From JAHDCJ01 sp039028895 (lineage in GTDB: Bacteria > Bacteroidota > Bacteroidia > Chitinophagales > Saprospiraceae), in NCBI GenBank assembly GCA_039028895.1, contig JBCCHF010000041.1:1-60170 (forward strand): a stretch of 60,170 nt of DNA. Reading direction: 5' to 3'. The position numbers and the translations under genes are program-made. Of the stretch, positions 10,001 to 17,168 are shown one piece after another. The notes below the pieces were generated by a model, which made no database searches, had not been told where the DNA came from, and was given only the letters and a program-made list of their open reading frames with translations. The first letter of the stretch is position 1. The number at the start of each line of letters is the position of its first letter.

Positions 10001-10885
10001 TCTGCCCATGATTTCTCTGAAAATGGTCTGGTCATAAAAGAACGAATTGGTGGAATTCTGGAAGAGTTAAGAGGCAATGGAATGGCAGCTACCAAAGTTA
10101 GTGTCGTAAGTCACAGTATGGGTGGCCTCATAACCAGGCAATACATTGCTGACGGAAACGGCAGTTCATACCGGAGACAAGATAATTTTGGGCAGGGAGA
10201 TATTTACAAGTTTATTACCATGGGTACACCTCATTTCGGGTCACCGGTGGCATGGCTTGTCAAATCTTTACGCGATCATAATACCATTGGTGCCGTTTTT
10301 CAGGATGTTGCAGACTATTTCGGCACAGATATCACATCAGGCGCTGTAGATGCGATGTGCCCAGGAAGCCAGCAGTTATATAACCTTGGGATTACACATG
10401 TACCGAGTCATACAATTAGGGCCTGGTATTTTGACGCTCATGCAGAAGATATTACCTGGGAGACTGTAGCCAGCCTTTTTGAAGAATTGTTTGGCTACAC
10501 TGAAGATCAGTTGGCGAGTCCAAACGGCATGAATCCAAAATTCAGCTATGGACTCCTGATCACAGCCTTACAGTTCCTTGGACAATTGACTGTTGAAACG
10601 GGCATACAGGAGTTATACAGTTCTGACAAACACGATCTTCTGGTTACCAAATATCAACAGGCTGGTGGTATCGCGCAAGGTGCAAATTTTGTATTTGACA
10701 ATACGCTCCATTCCAAACCAGGGATAAATACTGCTCCTGTGATAGAAACAGAGACCAATAGTCCTGAGATTGCAGCACACGTGTTTTGGCTAATAGAGCA
10801 AAATGTTGATAATATTAGCCTGTTTAACAGTTATTTGCCTAGGCCAAGAGTTCAGGATGACCTGATGAATTGTGGGCATTATTAA
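7100..10885 (+). CDS. Large secreted propeller protein with C-terminal lipase/esterase domain
   Basis: A 1261-residue exported protein. ATG 7100 is chosen because it gives a normal signal peptide ending LLAQ; an upstream TTG at 7040 would add 20 charged residues. The N-terminal 450 residues have repeated strand patterns (VYVHDGQ, VFLYDGSN, VYIYERGY) like a TolB/beta-propeller. A beta-rich middle follows with calcium-like acidic loops (TNKNQKIDPGKDKLIG). The C-terminal 330 residues form an alpha/beta hydrolase: FVHGMWSSPDTWG as the oxyanion region, the nucleophile elbow SHSMGG with S1006, and a likely catalytic H1204. It resembles PGAP1-like or triacylglycerol lipases. No T9SS signal is evident at the C-terminus. 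A hairpin terminator follows at once. Substrate unknown; extracellular lipid or ester hydrolysis is inferred. Confidence 0.85.
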   Translation: MTSKSITIIFAALLLMFCSSDLLAQQIQSISNGVTAYRPVVKNGRILWFETNGGSHISNFTNKVYVHDGQENKLITEAANCIVTGWPDLDDQGNVAYVKIVNNQHQVFLYDGSNHLQITNNSDIPGSSINMGMANAEFTTAYPRIFNKNIVFKDISGNVYIYERGYQKVRKLNLNDDQTANYYDGNNSIAVPLGAHLKYFEYQGNYITWIHEKRIDETKSEITVFQADELLDWKVKKVHTFTAWCPGGEASVVGRIFDPFFMACGEEIAWQYYPASGVLRDNFSYDNIPDDNFNQYRTDGHKSVIIQHFDGNNVTTITENVFVKPQSMRIQGGAIVWAQIDKVKNGKKTIDYERVFRSNGSTPFQVASYTEHPPKGQAGSTRWNNIIDVKIWGGEVFWVMDQVKCTHMFQDYCSWIATEKVGIFKATSGSNSPIITLDNHTFGGGGELDNGLYAFMTGGLTAIRDIKAIQLMDDDARTQAIVQLVDHKSPKVKQLKKDKPFKAISDVFSLYSKTISSFCGTGETGTPVDILSMTFEVEANGVKAELSDIKKINLYHDTNKNQKIDPGKDKLIGSTEDISSSLKFEFEGKNALSLPAKDFKFFIVEMELKEVTEVCPCNEYGVSLYASAIELDSGDSAPQLTGSTTGILKFPKAKIEEYWGDEQASLPNTELKEKLGVFIKDFPEKCGMAHFKIVNKFQGDNAQIIDPEGQKDEEFIFDFDRIDNDVKAEVGMILGEREGLYNVEFTVASEDQFLCEKPRYIFREHAGTLTLQLLDINDPSFYEATADNSHPDYSSWQVKVKDDIASLSDGGEGRAAALTDGCSSLLVRVRLQGFHEVPPGEVEISISGGSPMGFLTQAAGTTLPPENGAETLSTPWVETDGGIMAFALYTPPLNFEDENATDRNITFTASYQLPEAPEPISDEKFVGLFRPPILFVHGMWSSPDTWGPNYMSEDPRYRKYLADYAELSAHDFSENGLVIKERIGGILEELRGNGMAATKVSVVSHSMGGLITRQYIADGNGSSYRRQDNFGQGDIYKFITMGTPHFGSPVAWLVKSLRDHNTIGAVFQDVADYFGTDITSGAVDAMCPGSQQLYNLGITHVPSHTIRAWYFDAHAEDITWETVASLFEELFGYTEDQLASPNGMNPKFSYGLLITALQFLGQLTVETGIQELYSSDKHDLLVTKYQQAGGIAQGANFVFDNTLHSKPGINTAPVIETETNSPEIAAHVFWLIEQNVDNISLFNSYLPRPRVQDDLMNCGHY

Positions 10886-10896
10886 TTTGAAAATAA

Positions 10897-10929
10897 AAAA
10901 GGACTTACCAAAAAACGGTAAGTCCTTTT
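10897..10929. terminator. Bidirectional intrinsic terminator between convergent genes
   Basis: GGACTTACC (10901-10909) pairs perfectly with GGTAAGTCC (10917-10925) around a 7-nt loop. AAAA before and TTTT after make it a 13-bp stem with a U-tract in both directions. It sits between the stop of the lipase gene (10885) and the stop of the convergent gene (10950), so it probably serves both. Confidence 0.9.
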
Positions 10930-10949
10930 CTATTTCTCAGGTTAACGAA

Positions 10950-11735
10950 TTATTCAGCTTTTCCGCCCTGGAGGTCGTCTTGGAGTTTGTATAACTCATC
11001 CCATTTACCATCTCTGGCGAGGGCAGCCTGCTGCGCCCATGTACCGGGATCGTGAATCCGATAACGAGGACCGGCGGCATCGAGAATACCTTGAAGGCGG
11101 TCGACAGCAGCATCAGCGAGGTCAGCCCAGGAGTTGATACCATCAGCTTTCAACAGGTCGGCTATTTTTGGTCCGATACCTTCAATAATCTTTAAGTCGT
11201 TTTCTTTAATTCCTTTAGGCAAAGCAGCTGCTACAGGGTTCTCTACGCCTGCCACCATATCTCCTAAACCTTTGGTTTCTTCTTTTTTCTTTTTCTTTTT
11301 CTTGAGGCCTTTTGGCTTTTCTCCACGTGCCTCTGCGAGTTCTGTGGCCAATGCTGAAACAAAGAAGGAAGACTCTTCTGTGGCATTTTCCATATCGGCC
11401 TCGAGGGTTTCCAATTCTTTCTTGGTTGAGAATAAATCAGCATATAACTGCCCCTTTTCGTTTTCGAGTTGGCGTTTTCTGACTTTTAATTCATCAGACT
11501 CTTCCGTCAATGCTTTGAGATCAGCCTCTGTTACGGTCAGTTTTTCCTTAAGCTCGGCGTAGTCTTTTTTGAGCGTGTCATGCTCACCACGCAATTTTGC
11601 AAGTTCTTTGCTTAGAATACTGGCTCTTCTACCCCAGATCAACCAGCCCAATATCAAGCCCAGAATAAAAGATACAAGAGCAACGCCCATGATAAACATG
11701 CTAGGCTCGCTCATAAATTTATCGAAGAAGTTCAT
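10950..11735 (-). CDS. Membrane-anchored coiled-coil protein with helix-hairpin-helix domain
   Basis: A 261-residue protein. A single membrane span (about 14-34, with repeated Gly) is followed by a long coiled coil (about 37-120), a lysine run (about 144-151) and a C-terminal HhH domain (about 179-235) with IEGIGPKIADLLKADGI. This HhH type (related to DUF4332 and ribosomal-L21-like HhH) is widespread in Bacteroidota and normally suggests DNA or nucleic-acid contact. Its pairing with a membrane anchor is unusual. The divergence from the OmpA gene upstream is only 74 bp and both point the same way, so the two form a likely operon. A related HhH occurs at the right edge of the window. Function unknown. 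Confidence 0.85.
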   Translation of the reverse strand: MNFFDKFMSEPSMFIMGVALVSFILGLILGWLIWGRRASILSKELAKLRGEHDTLKKDYAELKEKLTVTEADLKALTEESDELKVRKRQLENEKGQLYADLFSTKKELETLEADMENATEESSFFVSALATELAEARGEKPKGLKKKKKKKEETKGLGDMVAGVENPVAAALPKGIKENDLKIIEGIGPKIADLLKADGINSWADLADAAVDRLQGILDAAGPRYRIHDPGTWAQQAALARDGKWDELYKLQDDLQGGKAE

Positions 11736-11809
11736 AATGTGTGATTTTTTGTTTAGTTGAGTTATAATTTGGTTGAATGCACTCTAAAGGGGTTCTAATC
11801 CCATTAAAC

Positions 11810-12784
11810 TTAGTTGATCTGCATGTTAACACGGCGGTTTTTGGCCATGTTGGCTTCATTGTCATTTGGAGCTACAGGTTCACTTTCTCCTTTAGTTTCG
11901 GTATTTATCCTTGTGCGTTCCACTTTATGGGTTCTCATAAAATAGTCACGAACAGATTTTGCCCTGTCAAGTCCAAGCTTGATGTTATGAGCATTGGTCC
12001 CGTCGCTATCAGTATGACCGATAATGGTTAGGGCCTGACCAGGATGATCTGCAAGGTAATTGCTTACAGAATCTGCATAAAGTACAAAGTTGGGCACCGG
12101 CTTAAAAACTGCGGAGTTTTTGGCAAAACTTACATCAGAGAATGTCATGTTTTTAAATTCGAACTTGGCTTCAACCAGTTCTTCTTCCCCTGGTTCGGTT
12201 TCACCTTCCGGATCACCTTCTGCATTATTGGCATCTTCTTCTGCTTTTTTCTCAGCAGCAAGAGCGGCCAATTCTTCCGGTGTTGGTCCTGAAGTGCCGT
12301 TGAAACCAAGTGGTTTGCCAAGGCTTGCCCCTTCGGAGAGCGGATCACTGTCAATATTCAGCATATCCGAACTTACCCCTCTTTGCACAAGTAACTCTCT
12401 GATGAAATTGGCTCGTGCCAGGCCAGCAGTTTCGTAAATGCCTTTTACCTTTTCTGTGGGCAGGTAATTACCAGAAACTTTAACCTTCGTTCCAGGATTA
12501 GCCTTGAGGTAGCCCGCAAGGGTATCAAGAAAAGCCTTATTGTTATCAGTCAGATCGGCTTCTACCTGAGAGGGATCAAACTTGAAATGATCATAACCAT
12601 AGATCACAGGTTTATCGTCGATATTGACGACCAGAGTGTTGGCGAGTAACGAATCGAGATTGGCAACTTCTTCATCGGCAACCTGCCCGCATTGATTCAT
12701 AATCTTGCAGGTATAGTGATGCCTCGCCCAAAGCGACCAACCCGCGAATGCTACACAGGTTAGTATAATAAAAAAGGTTCGCAT
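11810..12784 (-). CDS. OmpA-family protein with two OmpA-like modules
   Basis: A 324-residue envelope protein with an N-terminal signal/anchor (about 3-19). A degenerate first OmpA-like module spans about 65-150 (NNKAFLDTLAGYLKANPGTKVKVSG, shortened reading, and GLARANFIRELL) but lacks the GHTD core. An acidic, Glu-rich linker (about 178-205) leads to a complete OmpA domain (about 212-324) with VSFAKNSAVFKP, IGHTDSDGT and MAKNRRVNM. It should bind peptidoglycan. It lies just upstream of the membrane HhH gene on the same strand. A fusion or duplication of OmpA modules is typical in Bacteroidota; the partner function is unknown. Confidence 0.88.
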   Translation of the reverse strand: MRTFFIILTCVAFAGWSLWARHHYTCKIMNQCGQVADEEVANLDSLLANTLVVNIDDKPVIYGYDHFKFDPSQVEADLTDNNKAFLDTLAGYLKANPGTKVKVSGNYLPTEKVKGIYETAGLARANFIRELLVQRGVSSDMLNIDSDPLSEGASLGKPLGFNGTSGPTPEELAALAAEKKAEEDANNAEGDPEGETEPGEEELVEAKFEFKNMTFSDVSFAKNSAVFKPVPNFVLYADSVSNYLADHPGQALTIIGHTDSDGTNAHNIKLGLDRAKSVRDYFMRTHKVERTRINTETKGESEPVAPNDNEANMAKNRRVNMQIN

Positions 12785-12801
12785 AGTATGTGGTTTAGTA
12801 T

Positions 12802-14310
12802 TTAACTAAATATAGGAAAATTAACAGTTTCGAGCAAAATTGTATAGTAATCCTTTTTCAGGATTTTTGATTTCAACCAACAATAAAATGCCATAGTTTG
12901 TGTGTCTTCCTGTTCTTCAGGAGGTAAGATCATGTTAGCCGTTAGCCTTGAGAAGAAATTATCTTCAGTCAATTCTTCCGGATCAGTAATATACAATTTG
13001 ACAAATTTCAGGAATCGTTTTACACGCCTGTACAAAGGTAATTCAAAAAGAACAGCATAATAACGCTCAATGCTTCTAATCCGGTTAAGCGTGATCTCAA
13101 TATTACCCAATTCGTATTGGGTCAGCATCTCTATTATGTGGCGTTTGAGCATCCACTCTTTCCCCATTTGCTTTTCACACCATTTATCTTTTTGAAGACT
13201 GATTAACAGCTCATTAGTCTTTTCAAAATGCTTTTTATTAAAATAATACACGGCCAGGTTCAGAGACAGGTTGAGACTGTCTTTTACATTGGTTTTCAAA
13301 CCTTCGCTATAGAAGGCATCGTAAAGTTGAATCGCTTGATCTACATTGCCTTCATAATTGTAAACTGCGGCTAAAAGCATAATATATTTCGGATAAAAAT
13401 CCTTTTTGTGGATCCCATTAAAAGCTTCTAGTTCTTGTTCAAAAGTCTCAAGGTATTTCCTGGTTTCACTAAACTTCCTGTTGCGATACAGCACATGTGC
13501 AATCATATACAAGAGGCTCAATTTATAAAAGTGATTATGGACGGTAAAGGCCGTTTGTTTTATCGCTTTGTATTGGTCAATAATGTAAGGCTCAAAGGCG
13601 AAAAAGTCCTTTCTGGCCAGGTAAACGGTACGTGTAATTGCGAGTACCATGTACAATAATTTTGGTCTTTCAAGAATGGTTTCCTGAATCCCAAAAGCCT
13701 TAAAAGTATGCCTTATGGTCGCTGCAATTTCAAGCTGCTGGCCTTTTTGTTTTTGCTGCAAGAGTGCTTGTCGGATCAATCCAAACGCAATGGATGCATT
13801 ATCTTCTTCCGTCGCTTTTTGTCTTGCGATTCTGAGTTGTTCAACCACATCCGAAATGTCGATTTCAGGTGTCAAAAAAGCGAATTCTATTCTTAACAAA
13901 TAAATGTTGACCAGTAGACCAAACTGCTCAGCCTCTTTGGCTTTTTTCTCGGCTTTCCGCAAATAATACAAGGCTTGTTCAGGGCGATTTTGCCTGAAAA
14001 GATACCTGGTCAATGAAATCTGCCCCATCAATCCAGCTGCAGCAGTTGGATCATTATCCATTTGCTTAAGGACGAGAAAATCGGTGAGATGCTTTAAAAG
14101 TCGCCTCCGCAATGCATAGTAAGCTACAGTGTTGGAAGAGATCGATTTTTCGATTTTGGATTTTCGTGTTTGGCCTTCATCTATTAACAGATATTCGAAT
14201 AATTCAAGGTCCTTCCGCCCTTGCTTCTTTTTCATCCTGTTGATGAATGTAGAGAATTCTCTTATGCTTTCTTTATCCAGTGTTGAGACGATAGCCTTTA
14301 GATGATCCAT
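12802..14310 (-). CDS. Helical-repeat (TPR-like) cytoplasmic protein
   Basis: A 502-residue protein without signal peptide or membrane span. It is almost all alpha-helical with many Tyr/Leu-rich helices (NLAVYYFNKKHFEKTNELL, YLRKAEKKAKEA), as in degenerate TPR solenoids. The N-terminus (ESIREFSTFINRM, then LFEYLL) matches the plan of the protein at 51371-52861 (EKSYFKRNAH, LELFDVM), and both are about 500 residues, so they are paralogs. This helical family is frequent in Bacteroidota and uncharacterised as far as I know. It ends 17 bp before the OmpA gene start on the same strand. Confidence 0.75.
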   Translation of the reverse strand: MDHLKAIVSTLDKESIREFSTFINRMKKKQGRKDLELFEYLLIDEGQTRKSKIEKSISSNTVAYYALRRRLLKHLTDFLVLKQMDNDPTAAAGLMGQISLTRYLFRQNRPEQALYYLRKAEKKAKEAEQFGLLVNIYLLRIEFAFLTPEIDISDVVEQLRIARQKATEEDNASIAFGLIRQALLQQKQKGQQLEIAATIRHTFKAFGIQETILERPKLLYMVLAITRTVYLARKDFFAFEPYIIDQYKAIKQTAFTVHNHFYKLSLLYMIAHVLYRNRKFSETRKYLETFEQELEAFNGIHKKDFYPKYIMLLAAVYNYEGNVDQAIQLYDAFYSEGLKTNVKDSLNLSLNLAVYYFNKKHFEKTNELLISLQKDKWCEKQMGKEWMLKRHIIEMLTQYELGNIEITLNRIRSIERYYAVLFELPLYRRVKRFLKFVKLYITDPEELTEDNFFSRLTANMILPPEEQEDTQTMAFYCWLKSKILKKDYYTILLETVNFPIFS

Positions 14311-14432
14311 AAAATCCCATTAACTATTCTTTGCATTTTAAAAGTATGTATTTTTTACCATTAAACATTGTTAATCAGTTATTTATTTTAAAATAAATTC
14401 TTTTTAAAAGTCTGAACTTTCTTATTTCTTGA

Positions 14433-14463
14433 TTGCCATCAAAATGGAGTAGGTATAAGTTTG
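14433..14463 (+). promoter_or_regulatory. Bacteroidota-type promoter (TTG-N20-TAAGTTTG)
   Basis: TTG at 14433-14435 is followed after 20 bp by TAAGTTTG at 14456-14463, matching the -33/-7 consensus of Bacteroidota sigma factor. It lies 53 bp upstream of the ATG at 14516, in the divergent interval between two genes. Confidence 0.6.
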
Positions 14464-14515
14464 TAATGTAATCGGGCGGAAATCATCTGTCCATTGTTGA
14501 ACAAAACTTATCAAA

Positions 14516-14788
14516 ATGGAACACAACATTGTTAGTCCAAACACGCCGGCATGGCGATTTCAGGTATGGGCATCATTCATCTTGTCGGCAGCCATGACTC
14601 TAGTCGGCATTTATTCCATGGAAATGGGATTCTGGGAAAAAGGATTTTTGTTCATGGGTGTCATTTTCACCATCGGATCTTGTTTTACACTGGCAAAAAC
14701 TGTTCGCGATGATCACGAATTGGAAAAATTAGCCAACCGCGTAAGCATTGCTAAACAGGAGAAAGCATTAAAGGAATTTGAAAGCTGA
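14516..14788 (+). CDS. YiaA/YiaB two-helix inner membrane protein
   Basis: A 90-residue membrane protein with two transmembrane helices (about 15-35 and 42-60) and a charged tail. TPAW at the start, the SFTLAKT-like motif (here SCFTLAKTVRDDHELEKLANR) and the overall length fit the YiaA/YiaB (PF05360) family. The family's role is unknown. A good promoter lies 53 bp upstream. It is followed after 71 bp by another membrane protein gene. Confidence 0.85.
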   Translation: MEHNIVSPNTPAWRFQVWASFILSAAMTLVGIYSMEMGFWEKGFLFMGVIFTIGSCFTLAKTVRDDHELEKLANRVSIAKQEKALKEFES

Positions 14789-14859
14789 TCTAACGTCTCT
14801 TTCGCCTGGAGTGGGAGAAAAAGTTGTCTTGCTCCAGGCCTCATTTAAAAAATCATCTT

Positions 14860-15630
14860 ATGAAAAATATCGTAGCCATCCCATTAACAGGGGTTGTATT
14901 TCTGACCTTAATCGTTTTCGGGATATTACATTGGACCAATTTACCAATGAGTTATTTCTTTGATTGGTTGATCATTGTTGCCTCTTTTTGGTGGTTGCTC
15001 TTAATCACTACCGTTCCCTGGAATTTACATTTCAAGGCAAAAGAAGTTATTTCAGATGCTAAAGATTCTGAAGATGCTGGCATTGAAGTCAACACCAAGG
15101 ACATCAATTTTGCCAAGAAAATATCCAAAATCTATTTGGGTGTTGCCATTCTGCTGCACCTCGCATCAGCAGCTGGTCTTTATTTCATGGCATTGAAAGG
15201 TGTAAGTATAATCGGGTACGTAGGCGCAATACTGGCTTTATTGCTAACAGCCCTCAGGCCTTCGGTCAGACTGTATGAATATCTAAGCTACAGATTAGCT
15301 CAAATGAAAGGCAGGATAAAATTCCCGCGCGAGGATATCCTTTACGTTAAGAAAGAATTGCAAGAATTGAAGACCAGTTTAAAGGAGTTATTCGCAAAAC
15401 TCAATGCTGACAATCCAGGCTCATGGCTAAGTAAAAAGGAAGCTGACATCTCGGCCTTGAGACAAGACCTGAGATCGATAAAACTTGAATTCGAATCTTT
15501 GAATACTGTTTCTGAGACAAGACATACCGCCTTGATCAAACAAACAGAGAGCAAGATTTCAATGCTTTCTGAAGATGCGCAGTTTCTCAACCAGGTGAGG
15601 CATTTACTAAGATTTATCAAAGAAGCGTAG
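14860..15630 (+). CDS. Membrane protein with C-terminal coiled coil
   Basis: A 256-residue protein. ATG 14860 is preferred over the TTG at 14824 because it starts directly with the first hydrophobic helix. Four predicted membrane helices lie at about 5-22, 27-48, 90-108 and 112-130. They are followed by a cytoplasmic coiled coil (about 145-250) with Leu/Lys/Glu heptads. I do not recognise the family. It is probably co-transcribed with the YiaA/B-like gene and ends just before a large palindromic element. Confidence 0.7.
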   Translation: MKNIVAIPLTGVVFLTLIVFGILHWTNLPMSYFFDWLIIVASFWWLLLITTVPWNLHFKAKEVISDAKDSEDAGIEVNTKDINFAKKISKIYLGVAILLHLASAAGLYFMALKGVSIIGYVGAILALLLTALRPSVRLYEYLSYRLAQMKGRIKFPREDILYVKKELQELKTSLKELFAKLNADNPGSWLSKKEADISALRQDLRSIKLEFESLNTVSETRHTALIKQTESKISMLSEDAQFLNQVRHLLRFIKEA

Positions 15631-15647
15631 GAGATTGGTAACTAGTT

Positions 15648-15739
15648 ACGCAGGGTCCCTTTCAGGAGACCCCGCTGGGACTTAAGAAGTACAACCAACC
15701 AAATTGTCTCAGCGGGGTCTCTCGAAGAGGACCCTGCGT
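15648..15739. repeat. 92-nt imperfect palindrome (REP/MITE-like or bidirectional terminator)
   Basis: Arm 15648-15681 (starting ACGCAGGGTCC) and arm 15706-15739 (ending GGACCCTGCGT) are complementary at 29 of 34 positions, with a 24-nt loop. ATTGGT (15634-15639) and ACCAAT (15752-15757) could extend the stem outside. It lies between two convergent genes. Its length and GC content are far beyond an ordinary terminator and there is no strong U-tract, so a repetitive extragenic palindrome or miniature element is more likely. Confidence 0.7.
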
Positions 15740-15761
15740 CTTCTATATGAGACCAATTCTT

Positions 15762-16229
15762 TTATTCAAAAACAATCTCCATTTTGATATTTGCCCGTTC
15801 GTACGGTGAAACGAAATCAGGCACTTCCACAAAACCTAGTTTTTCGTAGAGTCGGATGGCCGGTGTTAGTATGGTGTTAGACTCCAGCCAAATGCTGGTG
15901 CCTCCAAGTTCTCGGGCTTTATCCACTACAGCCTTTCCCAACTTCCATCCAAGCTTAAGTCCCTGGTATTTTGGAGAAACCGCCATTTTGGATAGCTCAT
16001 AACTACCATCTGGATTCTTGATGAGTGCACAAGTGCCAACAATTTCTCCATCCACTCGAGCAAAGAATATCTCTCCTCCTTTATCTATGATATAAGCAAC
16101 CGGATCATTCAGCATCATCAGGTCTTGCTCTTCAACTTTGAAATAGTGCTTAATCCACTCGAGATTCAGTTCAGTGAAATGGTGGGAATATGTCGGCTCA
16201 AAGCCAATGATTTCTACGGTTCGTTCCAT
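15762..16229 (-). CDS. GNAT-family N-acetyltransferase
   Basis: A 155-residue acetyltransferase. The acetyl-CoA motif A is seen as MAVSPKYQGLKLGWKLGKAV, preceded by the beta4 strand with IVGTCALI. The C-terminal part has AIRLYEKLGFVEV, the usual motif B. Substrate unknown. Its start abuts the stop of the upstream phosphoesterase gene without any gap, so it is probably the last gene of a cytochrome-phosphoesterase-GNAT transcript. Confidence 0.92.
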   Translation of the reverse strand: MERTVEIIGFEPTYSHHFTELNLEWIKHYFKVEEQDLMMLNDPVAYIIDKGGEIFFARVDGEIVGTCALIKNPDGSYELSKMAVSPKYQGLKLGWKLGKAVVDKARELGGTSIWLESNTILTPAIRLYEKLGFVEVPDFVSPYERANIKMEIVFE

Positions 16230-17168
16230 CTATAATTCAACTACTACTTCATGAATTGGATTATCGTGATCATTAATGGCAAAATATTGAAATACCATGC
16301 GTGAGGAATTCGTCTCAACCCTGATTGCACCATGCCAGTCGTCATAACAAAACACATCAAACTCAGCAGGATCTAGTGGATTCTCACCGCATGAATACAA
16401 CTGATAGCCACTCGAACCACAAATAATATAAGGCACATCAGGATAGTCATTGCGATATAACGCAGAATAAACATGATCATGCCCCGCAATAACCGTAGTT
16501 GCGCCAAGCTCAGGAAACCCCCATTGCATGTTTGAAAAATTACCGTGGGTGGCTTCTGAATATGGGGAATGATGGAAATAAACGATTCGGAAAGGTTTGT
16601 CAGATTCTGTCAGTTTTGGAATTAACCACTCGGCCTGTTCAGATTCGCAACATTGACTATTCGCAGAGGAAGAACTATTCAATGAAAAGAAATGGACAGG
16701 CCCCCACTTAAAATCATAAAACTCTTCATTCCCCGGAAGGGAAAAATAATCTGCATATGGCTGGAAAAGCCGATTAAAATAGTAATCATTATTTCCAATG
16801 GAAGGAAAAAACCGATTTAACTCATCATTATTCGCCTGCCCTTCACACACCAGGCCCTGCGGAGCAGAAGGGTTATAAATAAAATCGCAATAAAAATTCC
16901 CAATGTTCTCCCTGAAAGAGTTTTCATCGCCCGTTCCGTAATTATTGTCACCTGCCGTGATAATAAATTCCGGATCCCAACTCTTTACAAGGTCGGATAC
17001 TGCTTCTGCAATTGACCCGCCAACTCCAAAATCTCCTATAACAGCAAAAACCATGGAGTCTACCTCGACATCGACGACTGGAGGAATGTAATCCGGAGGA
17101 TCACTGTGTGTCTCTTTACAACTTAATACTGCAAGGAAACAAAAGATACTAAGCCAATACTTGATCAT
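16230..17168 (-). CDS. Metallophosphoesterase lipoprotein (purple acid phosphatase-like)
   Basis: A 312-residue lipoprotein (lipobox LAVLSC, C17). The calcineurin-like metal motifs appear in order: VIGDFGVGG, TAGDNNYG, GNNDYYF, YFHHSPYS and IAGHDHVYS. The tyrosine after GDNN and the HDHVY block point toward the tartrate-resistant/purple acid phosphatase group. It should be a periplasmic or surface phosphomonoesterase using two metal ions. The usual GNHD is GNND here, so one histidine that contacts the phosphate is replaced by Asn, which may alter activity. The gene abuts both neighbours. Confidence 0.88.
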   Translation of the reverse strand: MIKYWLSIFCFLAVLSCKETHSDPPDYIPPVVDVEVDSMVFAVIGDFGVGGSIAEAVSDLVKSWDPEFIITAGDNNYGTGDENSFRENIGNFYCDFIYNPSAPQGLVCEGQANNDELNRFFPSIGNNDYYFNRLFQPYADYFSLPGNEEFYDFKWGPVHFFSLNSSSSANSQCCESEQAEWLIPKLTESDKPFRIVYFHHSPYSEATHGNFSNMQWGFPELGATTVIAGHDHVYSALYRNDYPDVPYIICGSSGYQLYSCGENPLDPAEFDVFCYDDWHGAIRVETNSSRMVFQYFAINDHDNPIHEVVVEL

